A stretch of 64,000 bases of DNA, from contig JACKOQ010000003.1 of NCBI GenBank assembly GCA_024234215.1, positions 321,572 through 385,571 on the forward strand, in the 5' to 3' direction. The notes under the pieces are model-generated. The model did not search any database. It worked only from the letters and a program-made list of their open reading frames with translations, and had not been told where the DNA came from. This DNA comes from Pseudomonadales bacterium (GTDB lineage Bacteria > Pseudomonadota > Gammaproteobacteria > Pseudomonadales > UBA5862). The translations under genes were made by a program, and so were the position numbers. Below, one piece after another: positions 32,766 to 42,278 of the stretch; within the stretch, counting starts at the first letter, position 1; each line of letters begins with the position of its first letter.

Positions 32766-34835
32766 TCAAACCCTGAATCGACGCACAGCCCCCCGCAGCA
32801 CCCGATCAAGCCGTGCGGCCCGTCGCGCAGTCGGCTGACCATAACGCAGGACCATGTAGGCCCGGCTGATGCGGTTGACCTCAGCGGCAAGATCGGGACG
32901 CATCAGCACAAGACGGCGGGCATAGTCGGCCGGCGGCTCGCCGGGCCGGCGCGCCAGCCCGGCACTGGTCAGGCGGCGACAGAAACGTTGATAACTGCGA
33001 TCGGCAGGATCGAGGTGCGGCCCGTTCCGGCCCGGCAACAGCCAGAACAGCGGCAACAGCATGGCCAGCAGCAGCACCAGCAGCGCGGCACGCGCCAATG
33101 TCACGCCATCCACCCCTTCGAACCACTGTCCCAGCCACTGCTGTTGACGGGACAGGTCGTAGCTCAATACCGTTCGATGCCAACGGTACTCGGCGGCATC
33201 ACGGAAAAGCTGGAGCCAGTGCAGCCAGGCGGCAGGCCGCCAGCCAGCTTCCGGCACAGCAGCGGTCAGCGGCTCGCCTGCCAGGGCGGCACGCACCGCG
33301 CTCTGGCTGACCCGTTCCGGCGCAATGGCCGCTGTCGGATCGACCCGGAGCCACGTCATGGCGAGATCACTCCAGACCTCGACCCAGGCATGGGCATCAC
33401 TCTGGCGCACGATCAGATAGCGATCGATCGGATTCAACTCACCACCATGGTAGCCGGCCACGATGCGAGCGGGCAGTCCAGCGGCGCGCAGCAGAAAGGT
33501 CAGCGCACTGGCGTAGTGCTCGCAGTAGCCGCTGCGGGTTTCAAACAGGAATTGATCGATCGGCTGATCACCCAATAGCGGCGCTTCAAGCGTGTAATGG
33601 AAAGGCTGGTCATGAAAATGGTCGAGCACCTGCCTGACTACCGCTTCGGCGGCTGGGTTCTGCGCGCGCCACTGCTCAGCCAGCTTCCGGCTGCGCGGAT
33701 TGCCGCGCGCGGGCAGTTGCAGATAACGCTGGCGCTGCTGCACCGAAAGCGTTGCCGGCGCGGTGTCTGTCTGGCGTCGCAACGCAAAGCGGCGGCGCTC
33801 ACTGATCGGCGTGCTGCTTTGCAACCGACCGTCCGTGAGCTTTCTGATGGTCGAATCACCGCTCGATGAGTGATCGAGCGCAAAGATCCAGCGCTTGCCG
33901 GTCGGCTCCATCACCAGCTCATAGGGCACTCCTTGTCCGGAAGAGGCCATCGGTGCGTCGGCAGACTGAAGGCTCTCCTGTCGCCAGTTGCGTCCATCGA
34001 AGTGGGCCAGCACCAGACCGCGCCAGAACAGCTCGGCGGCAGGCGGAATTTCCCCTTCGAAACGGGCCCGCAGCACCAGTTCATCCGTCAGCCGCAACCG
34101 GCTGATGTCACCCGGGCCGATCTCTTCGGCAAAGCCGCTGCGGGCAGTCGAACTGGAGAGCGGAATCGACCAGAGCGGCCCGATGCGCGGAAAAAGCAGA
34201 AAAAGCGCCACCATCAACGGCAGACTCTGCCCCAGCAGCCGCGCGGCCCAACCGAGCGCCCGCATCGGTTGCTGCCCATGCAACAGCACCAGCCAACTGG
34301 TGACGATCAGCAGCAGCTCGAACAGCGCGTAGCCCGCCATCAACAGGCTTTGGTCGAACAGAAACTGTGCCAGCATGACAAAGCAGCCGAGCAGGATCAG
34401 CACCTGCCCATCACGCCGACTGTTCAGCTCCAGCCACTTGCCGGCAAACGACAGCAGCAACAGCGCCACCGCCGGCTCCACCCCCACCACACCGGCATAG
34501 GTGGCATAGATGGCGGCCAATCCCGACAGCAGCAGCGGCAGCCGCAGCCAGAGCGGGACCGCATCAGGTCGACGACGCCACCAGAGCGACCGGATCGTCA
34601 ACGCGGCCGCGCAGACCGCCAGCAACAGCGGTGGCATCTGCGCCAGTTGCGGCAACAGCAGCGCCAACGAGAGCGTCAACAGCCAGCAAAATGACGTGGG
34701 CGACAGCGCTGCGGCGGCATTCCGCTCGACCGGGATCAATGCACCATCCTTTTGTTGCACCAGCTTGGAGACATTGAAGCGCAAAAGCGTCAGCGGTGGC
34801 GAAAGCGGCCACCGCCACGACGAAGATTCAGCCAC
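32766..34835 (-). CDS. TgpA-like membrane transglutaminase (DUF3488/DUF4129)
   Basis: A 689-residue membrane protein. The N-terminal third has about six membrane helices (DUF3488). A periplasmic transglutaminase-like domain follows with the catalytic triad in SGYCEHYA (Cys), DAHAWVEVW (His) and RVDPTAA (Asp). Another membrane helix and a cytoplasmic DUF4129-like tail end the protein. Pseudomonas TgpA is essential and periplasmic. The family usually sits behind a MoxR ATPase and a DUF58 gene; neither is present here. The first codon is GTG 34835, but TTG 34739, preceded by AAGGATGG, gives an N-terminus closer to TgpA, so the start is uncertain. Confidence 0.87.
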   Translation of the reverse strand: MAESSSWRWPLSPPLTLLRFNVSKLVQQKDGALIPVERNAAAALSPTSFCWLLTLSLALLLPQLAQMPPLLLAVCAAALTIRSLWWRRRPDAVPLWLRLPLLLSGLAAIYATYAGVVGVEPAVALLLLSFAGKWLELNSRRDGQVLILLGCFVMLAQFLFDQSLLMAGYALFELLLIVTSWLVLLHGQQPMRALGWAARLLGQSLPLMVALFLLFPRIGPLWSIPLSSSTARSGFAEEIGPGDISRLRLTDELVLRARFEGEIPPAAELFWRGLVLAHFDGRNWRQESLQSADAPMASSGQGVPYELVMEPTGKRWIFALDHSSSGDSTIRKLTDGRLQSSTPISERRRFALRRQTDTAPATLSVQQRQRYLQLPARGNPRSRKLAEQWRAQNPAAEAVVRQVLDHFHDQPFHYTLEAPLLGDQPIDQFLFETRSGYCEHYASALTFLLRAAGLPARIVAGYHGGELNPIDRYLIVRQSDAHAWVEVWSDLAMTWLRVDPTAAIAPERVSQSAVRAALAGEPLTAAVPEAGWRPAAWLHWLQLFRDAAEYRWHRTVLSYDLSRQQQWLGQWFEGVDGVTLARAALLVLLLAMLLPLFWLLPGRNGPHLDPADRSYQRFCRRLTSAGLARRPGEPPADYARRLVLMRPDLAAEVNRISRAYMVLRYGQPTARRAARLDRVLRGAVRRFRV

Positions 34836-34862
34836 TCCCTGCTCGGCATGACCCGAGGAATG

Positions 34863-34891
34863 AAAAACCCCGGCACAGGCCGGGGTTTTTT
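34863..34891 (-). terminator. Rho-independent terminator after the MMPL/YCF48 operon
   Basis: The stem CCCCGGC/GCCGGGG (34868-34874 and 34879-34885) with a 4-base loop is flanked by A5 and T6, so it can work on both strands. It lies between the MMPL gene and the transglutaminase gene, both on the minus strand, and closes the MMPL-YCF48 unit. Confidence 0.9.
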
Positions 34892-34948
34892 ACTCAATCG
34901 GCCATTACGTCAGCAATGGCCGGACACAAGCCGGTTGTCGAACGAAAC

Positions 34949-37282
34949 TCACTGTTTCGCTGCATATTTTGCTGGCTTGATCAGGTAGTGCGCGATGGCG
35001 GGAAGCATCCAGACCGCCCCGACCATGTTCCACAGGAACATGAAGACCAGCAGGATGCCCATGTCGGCCTGGAACTTGATGGGCGAGAAGACCCAGGTGC
35101 CGACCCCGAGCGCCAGCGTGAAGCCGGTGAAGAACACCGCCTTGCCGGTGGTTCTCAGAGTGTGCAGGTAGGCCTCGACCAGGTCATACCCTTCACTGAG
35201 AAAGGATTCCAGCTTGGCGAAGATGTAGATTCCGTAGTCGACGCCAATGCCGACCCCCAGCGCCACCACCGGCAGCGTCGCCACCTTGAAGCCGATGCCC
35301 ATGATCGCCATCAGCGCCTCACAGAGAATGGAGGTGATGATCAGCGGCGTGATGATGCAGATGGTCGCCAGGATCGAACGGAAGGTGATCAGACAGAGCA
35401 CGGTCACCGCTGCATAGACCAGCAGCAACATGCGGTTCTGTGAATATTTGATCTCCTGGTTGGTGGCGGCATCGATGCCGGCATTGCCACCGGCCAGCAG
35501 CAGCTGCTTCTCCTCGCTGTTGTTTTCGGCCGCGAACTTCTCGACCAGCTCGGCAACCCGCTGCAACGTCTCGGCCTTGTGGTCATAGAGCGACACCTGA
35601 ACATAGGCGACGCTGCAATCCATGTTCATGCCGGTGATGCCGATCTGCGTGGTCAGCAGGTTCTGATCACGCGCCAGAATCGACCATTTCGGGTTGGCCT
35701 CGGTGGTGTTGAAGCTGTAGTACTTCGCCTTGGTCACCAGCGAGAAGACCGACTGTACGCCTGGGTCATTCTCCAGTGCCCAGGTCAGCTGATCGATCAG
35801 CACCGCCGAGGAGTACTCGGTACATTTGTCCGGTGCGGTCTTCAAAAACACCACCATCACATCGGAGCTGGTGGAGAAGTTCGCGTTGACGTAGGCATTG
35901 TCCTTGTTGTAGACCGAATCGGGTCGCAGCATCGGCTGCCCGGCATCCAGGTCACCGATCTTGAGGTCAGCGCGGAAATAGAATGCGCCACCCAGCAATA
36001 CCGCGGAGATCAGCAGGGTCACAGGTGCAATCCTGCCGCTGGCAAAGCGCGACATCGCATTCCATACCGGCGTGTCCTTGTTCAACTGGGACTGAGCATG
36101 TTTGATGCTGGCCTTGGTGACACCGATGTAGGACATCAGCAACGGCAGCAGCACCAGGTTGGTGAACAGGATCACGAACACCCCGAGGCTGGCGGTGACG
36201 GCCAGCTCCTGGATCACCTTGATCGGAATCATGTAGAGGGTGGAGAAGCCCACCACGTCACACAGAATCGCCACCGCACCGGGGATGTGCAACACACGGA
36301 AGGCGCGACGGGCGGCCATCAGCTTGTCCTCGCCCTGCCCGGCCTCGCTCGATATCCCCGAGATGATCTGCACGCCATGGCTGACGCCGATCGCGAAGAT
36401 CAGGAACGGAACCAGCACCGAATAGGGGTCGAGGCCATACCCCAGCAGCTTGACCAGACCGAGCTGCCAGACCACGGCGATGATCGAACAGAGCAGCGGT
36501 ACGACCGAGCTCTTCCAGCAGTGTGAATAGATATAGAGCAGGACGAAGGCGATCCCGATCGAGATCACGAAAAACAGCCCAATGAGCTGGAAGCCCGAGA
36601 TCAGGTCGGCGATCCACTTCGGAAAGCCAACGATATGGATCTTGATCTGATCGGTCTGATACTTGGAACGGATGTCCTGCTCAAGCTTCTTGGAAAACGC
36701 CAGATAGTCGAACCGTTCACCCTTGCTGCGGTCGACCCCGACCAGCGGTACCTTGATGATGGTCGCCTTGAAGTTGTTGGCGATGTAGGTGCCGATGTGG
36801 CGTGACCGCAGGACATTCAAACGCACCTTCTCGATCGCCTCGGGCGTGCCATCGTAGCCGCTGCCGATGATGGCATCCCCCTTCCAGCCGACTGGCGTGG
36901 CCGCCTCCCAGCGCAGGCCGGCCGACCACATGGAGATCATGTTGCCCTTGTCGACGCCCGGTGTGTAGAAGACGTCATCGGCGATCTGTCGCAAGGTCTC
37001 CAGATACTCCTTGGTGAAGATGTCACCATCGACCACTTCGACCGCGATCTGCACCGCGTTCCCTGCGTTGCCGCCGGTCGGCATGTACTTCATCGAGTTC
37101 TGGATGTAGGGATGCTGCAGCGGAATCAGCTTCTCGAACTGCACATCGGGGCGAACCTGAGACATCTGGTAACCCAGAAAGCCGGTGATCAGCAGCACCA
37201 GCACCAGAATCGCAATGCGGTTCTCGAAGACCAGCCGCTCCAGAAATGGAACGTGATCAATGTTTTTATTTGAGACTTTCAT
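34949..37282 (-). CDS. MMPL/RND-superfamily transporter
   Basis: A 777-residue inner-membrane protein with the duplicated RND layout: TM1 near residues 25-45, a large periplasmic loop, a five-helix block, a second periplasmic loop and a second five-helix block. The segment VALGVGIGVDYGIYIFAK marks the second block and resembles the sterol-sensing-type proton relay of MMPL/HpnN proteins. Such proteins move lipids or hydrophobic compounds across the envelope. It follows the YCF48-like gene by 30 bases in the same operon; this pair also recurs, often with DUF1302/DUF1329 genes, in other proteobacteria. The substrate is unknown. Confidence 0.88.
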   Translation of the reverse strand: MKVSNKNIDHVPFLERLVFENRIAILVLVLLITGFLGYQMSQVRPDVQFEKLIPLQHPYIQNSMKYMPTGGNAGNAVQIAVEVVDGDIFTKEYLETLRQIADDVFYTPGVDKGNMISMWSAGLRWEAATPVGWKGDAIIGSGYDGTPEAIEKVRLNVLRSRHIGTYIANNFKATIIKVPLVGVDRSKGERFDYLAFSKKLEQDIRSKYQTDQIKIHIVGFPKWIADLISGFQLIGLFFVISIGIAFVLLYIYSHCWKSSVVPLLCSIIAVVWQLGLVKLLGYGLDPYSVLVPFLIFAIGVSHGVQIISGISSEAGQGEDKLMAARRAFRVLHIPGAVAILCDVVGFSTLYMIPIKVIQELAVTASLGVFVILFTNLVLLPLLMSYIGVTKASIKHAQSQLNKDTPVWNAMSRFASGRIAPVTLLISAVLLGGAFYFRADLKIGDLDAGQPMLRPDSVYNKDNAYVNANFSTSSDVMVVFLKTAPDKCTEYSSAVLIDQLTWALENDPGVQSVFSLVTKAKYYSFNTTEANPKWSILARDQNLLTTQIGITGMNMDCSVAYVQVSLYDHKAETLQRVAELVEKFAAENNSEEKQLLLAGGNAGIDAATNQEIKYSQNRMLLLVYAAVTVLCLITFRSILATICIITPLIITSILCEALMAIMGIGFKVATLPVVALGVGIGVDYGIYIFAKLESFLSEGYDLVEAYLHTLRTTGKAVFFTGFTLALGVGTWVFSPIKFQADMGILLVFMFLWNMVGAVWMLPAIAHYLIKPAKYAAKQ

Positions 37283-37312
37283 GTTGGAATCCCGCTTTAT
37301 GCCTCAGATCAA

Positions 37313-38545
37313 TCAGTGTGGGAGGTCGAGCCCTTTGGGGGAGATGCGCTTGACGCCGGCAAAACCAACCGTCAAGAAATTGCCGTCCCCGGCATCGATG
37401 ATGTTGGCCATGTGCACCCGGTCATCACGCAGGTAGACGCCAAGACCACTGCCATCGCTCTTCTCGGTGATGAACAGACCGTTGTTGCCGATGAAAACCG
37501 GTTTACCATCAGCCCCGATCAGGCCATTCTGTACCGAAAACTCGGTGTGGGTCGGCATCGCCGTCCAGCTGCCGCCCTGATCATCGCTGTAGGCCACCTG
37601 GCCGACCATGCCAGTGATGTAGAGCCGCTTGCGCGCGACATCGGGCACGATGGAGTAGAGGCTGCGCGGGCTCACCTTGGGAATGGTCTGCCAAGTGGCG
37701 CCATGGTCGGTGGAGCGGAAGATGTTGCCGGTCTCGCCAACGATCAGCATGAGGCCTGAGCCATCGCCCCAGATGTCGTAGTTGTGGTTTTCGGCATTCT
37801 GCAGCTTGTGCGCCCAGCTCTCCCACGTCTTGCCGCCATCGGCGGTGTGGTAGAACTGCGCATAGGAGCCGACCGCGAAACCCTCGCTCTGGTCACGGAA
37901 CCAGACATTGAGCAGCGGTGAGTTGCTGGCCTTTTTCAGCGCCTGGATGCGGTCCTCGGCCTGGAACAACCGCTCATCCAGTTCGGCACGGGCCGCTTCG
38001 TCATTGGGGTCGGCCTGGTCGAGTGCGGCCTGCGCCTCGTCGATCTTCTTCTGCCCTTCGGCAACCAGCTGGCTGGCCACGCTGTTTGGCATCAGGCCAT
38101 CGTGCTGCTTCTCCCAGGTGGCACCGCCATCGACGGTTTTCAGGATCACCGCTGCGTCACCGACAGCCCAGCCGGTTTTGTCATCGACAAAGAACAGGTC
38201 GGTCAGGGTGAGCTGCACCGGCACCTTGGCCTGCTGCCAGTTTTTGCCTTGGTCATCGGAATAGACCACGATGCCATACTGACCCACTGCCACCAGACGG
38301 GTGCCGGCCTTGGCCACGCCGAGCAGCAGGGTATGTGCTGCCTTGGGCATCGGCACCGCCGGTGCCTCGATGGGGTCGACGACCGCATGGGCGTGCAGCG
38401 CAAACCCCATGGCCAGCGCGCAAAGCGACATGCCAAGGCGCCGAAGCGATTGTGGACGCCTGCTCAGCCCTGAGAATCTTTGGCTAATCCATCGCCCCGA
38501 TGGGTTGCGAGCACAACCCATTCGATCGTTTTTGGCAGATAGCAT
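37313..38545 (-). CDS. YCF48/BNR-repeat beta-propeller, exported
   Basis: A 410-residue protein with a signal sequence near residues 35-54 and a seven-bladed propeller related to YCF48 (photosystem II assembly factor) and sialidase BNR repeats. At least five Asp-box-like repeats are visible: SDDQGKNW, VDGGATW, ADGGKTW, TDHGATW and SDDQGGSW. A charged coiled-coil insert rich in Asp, Glu and Ala interrupts the propeller near residues 155-205. In non-photosynthetic bacteria these proteins accompany MMPL transporters, perhaps as a periplasmic scaffold. The start ATG 38545 has a GGGGGAG ribosome-binding site. Confidence 0.85.
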   Translation of the reverse strand: MLSAKNDRMGCARNPSGRWISQRFSGLSRRPQSLRRLGMSLCALAMGFALHAHAVVDPIEAPAVPMPKAAHTLLLGVAKAGTRLVAVGQYGIVVYSDDQGKNWQQAKVPVQLTLTDLFFVDDKTGWAVGDAAVILKTVDGGATWEKQHDGLMPNSVASQLVAEGQKKIDEAQAALDQADPNDEAARAELDERLFQAEDRIQALKKASNSPLLNVWFRDQSEGFAVGSYAQFYHTADGGKTWESWAHKLQNAENHNYDIWGDGSGLMLIVGETGNIFRSTDHGATWQTIPKVSPRSLYSIVPDVARKRLYITGMVGQVAYSDDQGGSWTAMPTHTEFSVQNGLIGADGKPVFIGNNGLFITEKSDGSGLGVYLRDDRVHMANIIDAGDGNFLTVGFAGVKRISPKGLDLPH

Positions 38546-38761
38546 GAACTCCCCCTAGAAGATGCTGTCGTTATTATTTCAGCGCGCCATGTTAACCGGG
38601 CTTGCGGATGGAATCTAACCCTCTGCCATTCCCGCGACAGAGGGTTTCGTTTCTACCCCGGTTTCCAGCACGAAAGCGGCGACTCCGCCTGCGCACTGTT
38701 TCATTGGGTAACGAAACCTGCATTCAGTCACCCGGCCCACCGGACAACTGCCAGACATGCT
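38546..38761. promoter_or_regulatory. Upstream region of the YCF48-MMPL operon
   Basis: This 216-base gap lies upstream of the YCF48 gene and downstream of the VanZ-like gene. A hairpin AACCCTCTG/CAGAGGGTT (38617-38625 and 38638-38646) and a spaced inverted repeat GGTTTCGTT (38643-38651) / AACGAAACC (38708-38716) are visible. Either could be a regulator site; no promoter hexamers are clear. Confidence 0.35.
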
Positions 38762-39127
38762 TCAGCGAAGCGACACCCATCCACCGCGGCTGATGCCCAA
38801 AGCCAGCAGGATACCGATCAGATCAGCCCCCAGGTCCAGCAGCGAGCCGTCCCGTCCCGGCACCCGCAGTTGCAGCAGCTCGATGGCAGCGCCATAGCCA
38901 AGCATCACGGCCAGAACGCCCTGCCCAGCAAGACGCCTTGACCAGCCATGACGCAACAGCAGGGTCAGCGCCAGAAAAGCCAGCAGGTGGTCGCTCTTGT
39001 CGTTGCCGGAGGAGAGCGTTGCCGGTTGCGGAGTCAGCGCCAGCCAGCCAACCAGCAGAAACAGCAACCCAAAGGCGATCCGCAGCAGCGGCTCCAGTCG
39101 GCGCCTGAAGCTTTCAACAGTTGACAT
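38762..39127 (-). CDS. VanZ-like membrane protein
   Basis: A 121-residue protein with four likely membrane helices and the VanZ-family pattern: a DKSDHLLAFLALTLLL helix, YGAAIELLQ and a final DLGADLIGILLAL helix. The conserved KxxH/F and E..Q residues are present. VanZ of vancomycin-resistance clusters gives low teicoplanin resistance; the function of the many standalone homologues is unknown. Confidence 0.8.
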   Translation of the reverse strand: MSTVESFRRRLEPLLRIAFGLLFLLVGWLALTPQPATLSSGNDKSDHLLAFLALTLLLRHGWSRRLAGQGVLAVMLGYGAAIELLQLRVPGRDGSLLDLGADLIGILLALGISRGGWVSLR

Positions 39128-39226
39128 TGCGCACTCCGCTCTTGGTTCGAGTCGATCACTCGGGTCGATTTCTGCTAGGCTAGCGCCGCTTCGATTTCTG
39201 TCACTTCATTCGCCACGAGGCCTTCT

Positions 39227-39637
39227 ATGTCACGCACTTCCGGCATGCCCGATCTCGGCATGGATGCCAACACGCTCTATCTCGAAGAGACCTTCACCGA
39301 CCAGCGGGTCGGCACGCTGCGCCGTCTGACGCCGGTCACTGCGGCCGGCCAGCCCGACGGCAGCCGTCCGGTACTGTTTCAGGGGCAGACGCAACTGATG
39401 ACCCAGGTCGGCCCGCTGCCGCTCGATTTTAACATCGAGGCCAGTTCGCTCGATGAAGCCGTCGCCCGGTTCGGCAGCAGCGCCCAGCAGGCGCTGGAGA
39501 AGACCCTGCGCGATCTTGAAGAGATGCGCCGCGAATCGGCCTCGTCGCTGATCATCCCCGGCGGTGGCGGCCCCAGCGGTGGCCCGCTGGGGGGCGGTCC
39601 GCTCGGCGGTGGTCGGGGCGGCAAGATTCTGCGTTGA
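39227..39637 (+). CDS. Conserved hypothetical protein with glycine-rich tail
   Basis: A 136-residue soluble protein without signal peptide or membrane helix. The central part (residues 15-105) has an acidic helical segment FGSSAQQALEKTLRDLEEMRRE; the last 30 residues are a glycine/proline repeat of GGPLGGG type. I do not recognise a family. It lies 28 bases before the formaldehyde dehydrogenase gene and is probably co-transcribed with it. Confidence 0.7.
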   Translation: MSRTSGMPDLGMDANTLYLEETFTDQRVGTLRRLTPVTAAGQPDGSRPVLFQGQTQLMTQVGPLPLDFNIEASSLDEAVARFGSSAQQALEKTLRDLEEMRRESASSLIIPGGGGPSGGPLGGGPLGGGRGGKILR

Positions 39638-39665
39638 TCATCAGTGACGAAGGAGGATACCCACA

Positions 39666-40775
39666 ATGAAGAGCCGTGCCGCCATCGCGCTTGCCCCGGG
39701 ACGCCCGCTCGAACTGGTCGAAATCGACGTGGCCGAACCGCGCGCCGGCGAGGTGCTGATTCGCAACATCGCCACCGGCGTCTGCCACACCGATGCCTAC
39801 ACCCTGTCGGGCCGTGATCCCGAAGGGCTGTTTCCGGTCATTCTCGGCCATGAGGGCGGCGCCATCGTCGAGGCCGTCGGCAGCGGCGTCCGCAACGTGG
39901 CAGTGGGCGACCATGTCATCCCGCTCTACACCCCCGAGTGCGGCGAGTGCAAGTTCTGCCGCTCCGGCAAGTCGAACCTCTGTGTCGCCATCCGTGCCAG
40001 CCAGGGCAAGGGGGTGATGCCCGATGGCAGCAGCCGGCTGTCGTTCGAAGGCAGGATGGTCCACCACTACATGGGCACCTCGACCTTCTCGGAATATGGC
40101 GTGCTGCCGGAGATCGCGCTGGCCAGGGTGCCGAAGCAGGCGCCACTGGACAAGGTCTGCCTGCTCGGCTGCGGCATCACCACCGGTGTCGGCGCCGTGC
40201 GCCACACCGCCCGGGTCGAGGCCGGCGCGACCGTGGCGGTCTTCGGCCTCGGCGCCGTCGGACTCAGCGTGATCCAGGGCGCGCGCATGGCCAATGCCGG
40301 ACGGATCATCGCCATCGACATCAATCCGACCAAGTTCGACTTTGCCCGCCAGCTGGGTGCCACCGACTGCGTCAATCCCGCCGAGCATGGCCTGCCGTTG
40401 CAGCAGGTGATCATCGACCTGACCGACGGCGGCGTCGATTACTCGTTCGAGTGTGTCGGCAATGTCGATCTGATGCGTGTCGCGCTGGAGTGCTGTCACC
40501 GTGGCTGGGGTGTCTCCACCATCATCGGTGTCGCCGGGGGCGGCGAGGAGATTCGCACCCGCCCCTTTCAACTGGTCACCGGCCGTCGCTGGCAGGGGAG
40601 CGCGTTCGGCGGCGTCAAGGGACGCAGCCAGTTGCCGGACTACGTGCAGATGTACCTCGACGGCAAGCTGGAGGTGGACCGCTTCATCACCCATACGCTG
40701 CCGCTGTCCGACATCAACCGGGCGTTCGAATTGATGGGACAGGGCCAGAGCATCCGCTCGGTGGTCTACTTCTGA
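39666..40775 (+). CDS. frmA: S-(hydroxymethyl)glutathione dehydrogenase (class III alcohol dehydrogenase)
   Basis: A 369-residue zinc enzyme that oxidises the glutathione-formaldehyde adduct with NAD; it also reduces S-nitrosoglutathione. The catalytic zinc ligands lie in ATGVCHTD and GHEGG, the structural zinc site is ECGECKFCRSGKSNLC, and the NAD site is GLGAVGL. A strong AGGAGG ribosome-binding site is 9 bases upstream. No S-formylglutathione hydrolase or FrmR regulator is adjacent. Confidence 0.96.
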   Translation: MKSRAAIALAPGRPLELVEIDVAEPRAGEVLIRNIATGVCHTDAYTLSGRDPEGLFPVILGHEGGAIVEAVGSGVRNVAVGDHVIPLYTPECGECKFCRSGKSNLCVAIRASQGKGVMPDGSSRLSFEGRMVHHYMGTSTFSEYGVLPEIALARVPKQAPLDKVCLLGCGITTGVGAVRHTARVEAGATVAVFGLGAVGLSVIQGARMANAGRIIAIDINPTKFDFARQLGATDCVNPAEHGLPLQQVIIDLTDGGVDYSFECVGNVDLMRVALECCHRGWGVSTIIGVAGGGEEIRTRPFQLVTGRRWQGSAFGGVKGRSQLPDYVQMYLDGKLEVDRFITHTLPLSDINRAFELMGQGQSIRSVVYF

Positions 40776-40910
40776 GTCGTTCGAAAATGTCTGCCCGCAC
40801 CACCGCCTGCTGCGGGCATTGGACAGCGTGAGAAGACGGCTGCTGCCGCACTGACGTCAACGCCCCCCCGGCAGAGCCCGACTGAGCGCAGTGCCGCAGC
40901 AGACACCCGG

Positions 40911-41618
40911 CTACGCCAGGATCTGCCGCAGACAGTCCGCCACGCCGCGCGGATCGGCCAACATCGCCATGTGGCCGCATTCGAGCACGAAGGTCGAATC
41001 ACAGGGGGTGGCGCGCACCATCCGCCGCTGGTTGCCGAACTCCACGACCCGATCGGCCCGGCAGTGGATGTAGCTGCGCGGCAGCCGGCCAAAGCGGTCA
41101 TCGCTGAGCACGACCGGTGTCACGAAGGGCGCCAGCGGCTGTGGCACCAGCCGTTCCCTGGCCCAGGGCAGCTGTTGCAGGCAGTCGTGGTAGAACAGCT
41201 CGGTGAGACTTTGCTCCGAAAGGCGCAGACTCAACCCGCCATCCGCCGGCTGCGCCAGTTCGACTTCGCGGCGCTCCAGCACATTGTCGACCAGGCTCTG
41301 GCCGCTGCGCGGCAGCAGCGCCGCCAGATAGACCAGCCGCTCGATCCGCTCCGACCGCTGCTGCGCCGCCTGACTGATGACGATGCCGCCCATGCTGTGA
41401 CCGATCAGGACCACTGGCAGGTCGATGGTGTCGATCAAGTCGCAGATCGACTCGACATAGCACTCCAGCGACAGCTGCTCCAGCGGCCGCAGATCGTCGC
41501 CATGGCCCGGCAGATCGGGCGCCCAGACCCGATGGCCCTCGGCCTCCAGCAGCGGCTGCAGATCGCGCCAGCACCAGCCGCCATGCCAGGCGCCATGCAC
41601 CAGCAGCAGATTGGCCAC
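40911..41618 (-). CDS. Alpha/beta hydrolase, methyl-esterase-like
   Basis: A 235-residue alpha/beta-hydrolase fold enzyme. The oxyanion segment LVHGAWHGGWCW is near the N-terminus, the nucleophile elbow GHSMGG holds S75 and the final histidine is in ECGHMAML. The overall pattern resembles plant methyl esterases and related bacterial esterases; substrate unknown. Its start overlaps the stop of the GST gene by one base, so the two are translationally linked. Confidence 0.85.
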   Translation of the reverse strand: MANLLLVHGAWHGGWCWRDLQPLLEAEGHRVWAPDLPGHGDDLRPLEQLSLECYVESICDLIDTIDLPVVLIGHSMGGIVISQAAQQRSERIERLVYLAALLPRSGQSLVDNVLERREVELAQPADGGLSLRLSEQSLTELFYHDCLQQLPWARERLVPQPLAPFVTPVVLSDDRFGRLPRSYIHCRADRVVEFGNQRRMVRATPCDSTFVLECGHMAMLADPRGVADCLRQILA

Positions 41619-42244
41619 TACTTGCCCATGCGCTGCTGCATCGCCCGCCCCATCTCGGCCAGCACGCCGGCGGCGATGGGGTCCTGGCCGATGTTCTGCC
41701 AGTAACTTTTGAGTCTGGGCCGCGCGGCCAGAATGTCGGCTTCGCCAAACCGCGGTGCGAGCGCCACCACGAAGAAGAGCGCCGGCGCCAGCGTGCAGTC
41801 GGCCAGCGTCAGCCGGTCGTCGACCGCATAGCGTTCACCCGCGATGAACTGTTCGAGCTGATCGAGCCCCTTCAGCAGCTCAGCCAGCTTTTTCGTCACC
41901 AGCGCCGTGTCGCGGGTGGCCGGATTGATCTGGCCGAAGATCTCGAACAGTGGCGCCAGTACATAGAGGTCGGCAATGCGCGACAGCGTGCGCACCAGCG
42001 CCCGATCCTCCAGACTGGCCGGCCGCAACGGCGGTTCAGGAAAACGGTCTTCGAGGTATTCGCAGATCACCTCGGACTCGGGAATGATGCGCCCATCGAC
42101 ATGCAGCGCCGGAATCTTGCCCACCGGATTGACGGCACTGCGATCCGCCGGCGGCGCAGCCAGCTCGACCGGCAGGTGCTTGGCACGCAGCTGCATTCGG
42201 CAGCGCGCGGCGAAGGGGGAGAGATCGCTGTTGTAGAGTTTCAT
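41618..42244 (-). CDS. Glutathione S-transferase family protein
   Basis: A 208-residue protein with an N-terminal thioredoxin-like domain (NSDLSPFAARCRMQLR, NPVGKIPAL, the SEVICEYLE glutathione site) and an all-helical C-terminal domain including RLTLADCTLAPAL. It could conjugate or reduce electrophiles. It is first in a two-gene unit with the hydrolase and follows the Nudix gene by 34 bases. Confidence 0.88.
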   Translation of the reverse strand: MKLYNSDLSPFAARCRMQLRAKHLPVELAAPPADRSAVNPVGKIPALHVDGRIIPESEVICEYLEDRFPEPPLRPASLEDRALVRTLSRIADLYVLAPLFEIFGQINPATRDTALVTKKLAELLKGLDQLEQFIAGERYAVDDRLTLADCTLAPALFFVVALAPRFGEADILAARPRLKSYWQNIGQDPIAAGVLAEMGRAMQQRMGK

Positions 42245-42278
42245 GCCACTGCTCTGCTGTGATGTTCGATTCAGTCGT

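Noticed and set aside
38617..38652. Hairpin followed by T-rich sequence as a terminator
   Set aside because: The T-rich side is on the plus strand, where no gene ends. On the minus strand, where the VanZ-like gene ends, no T run follows.
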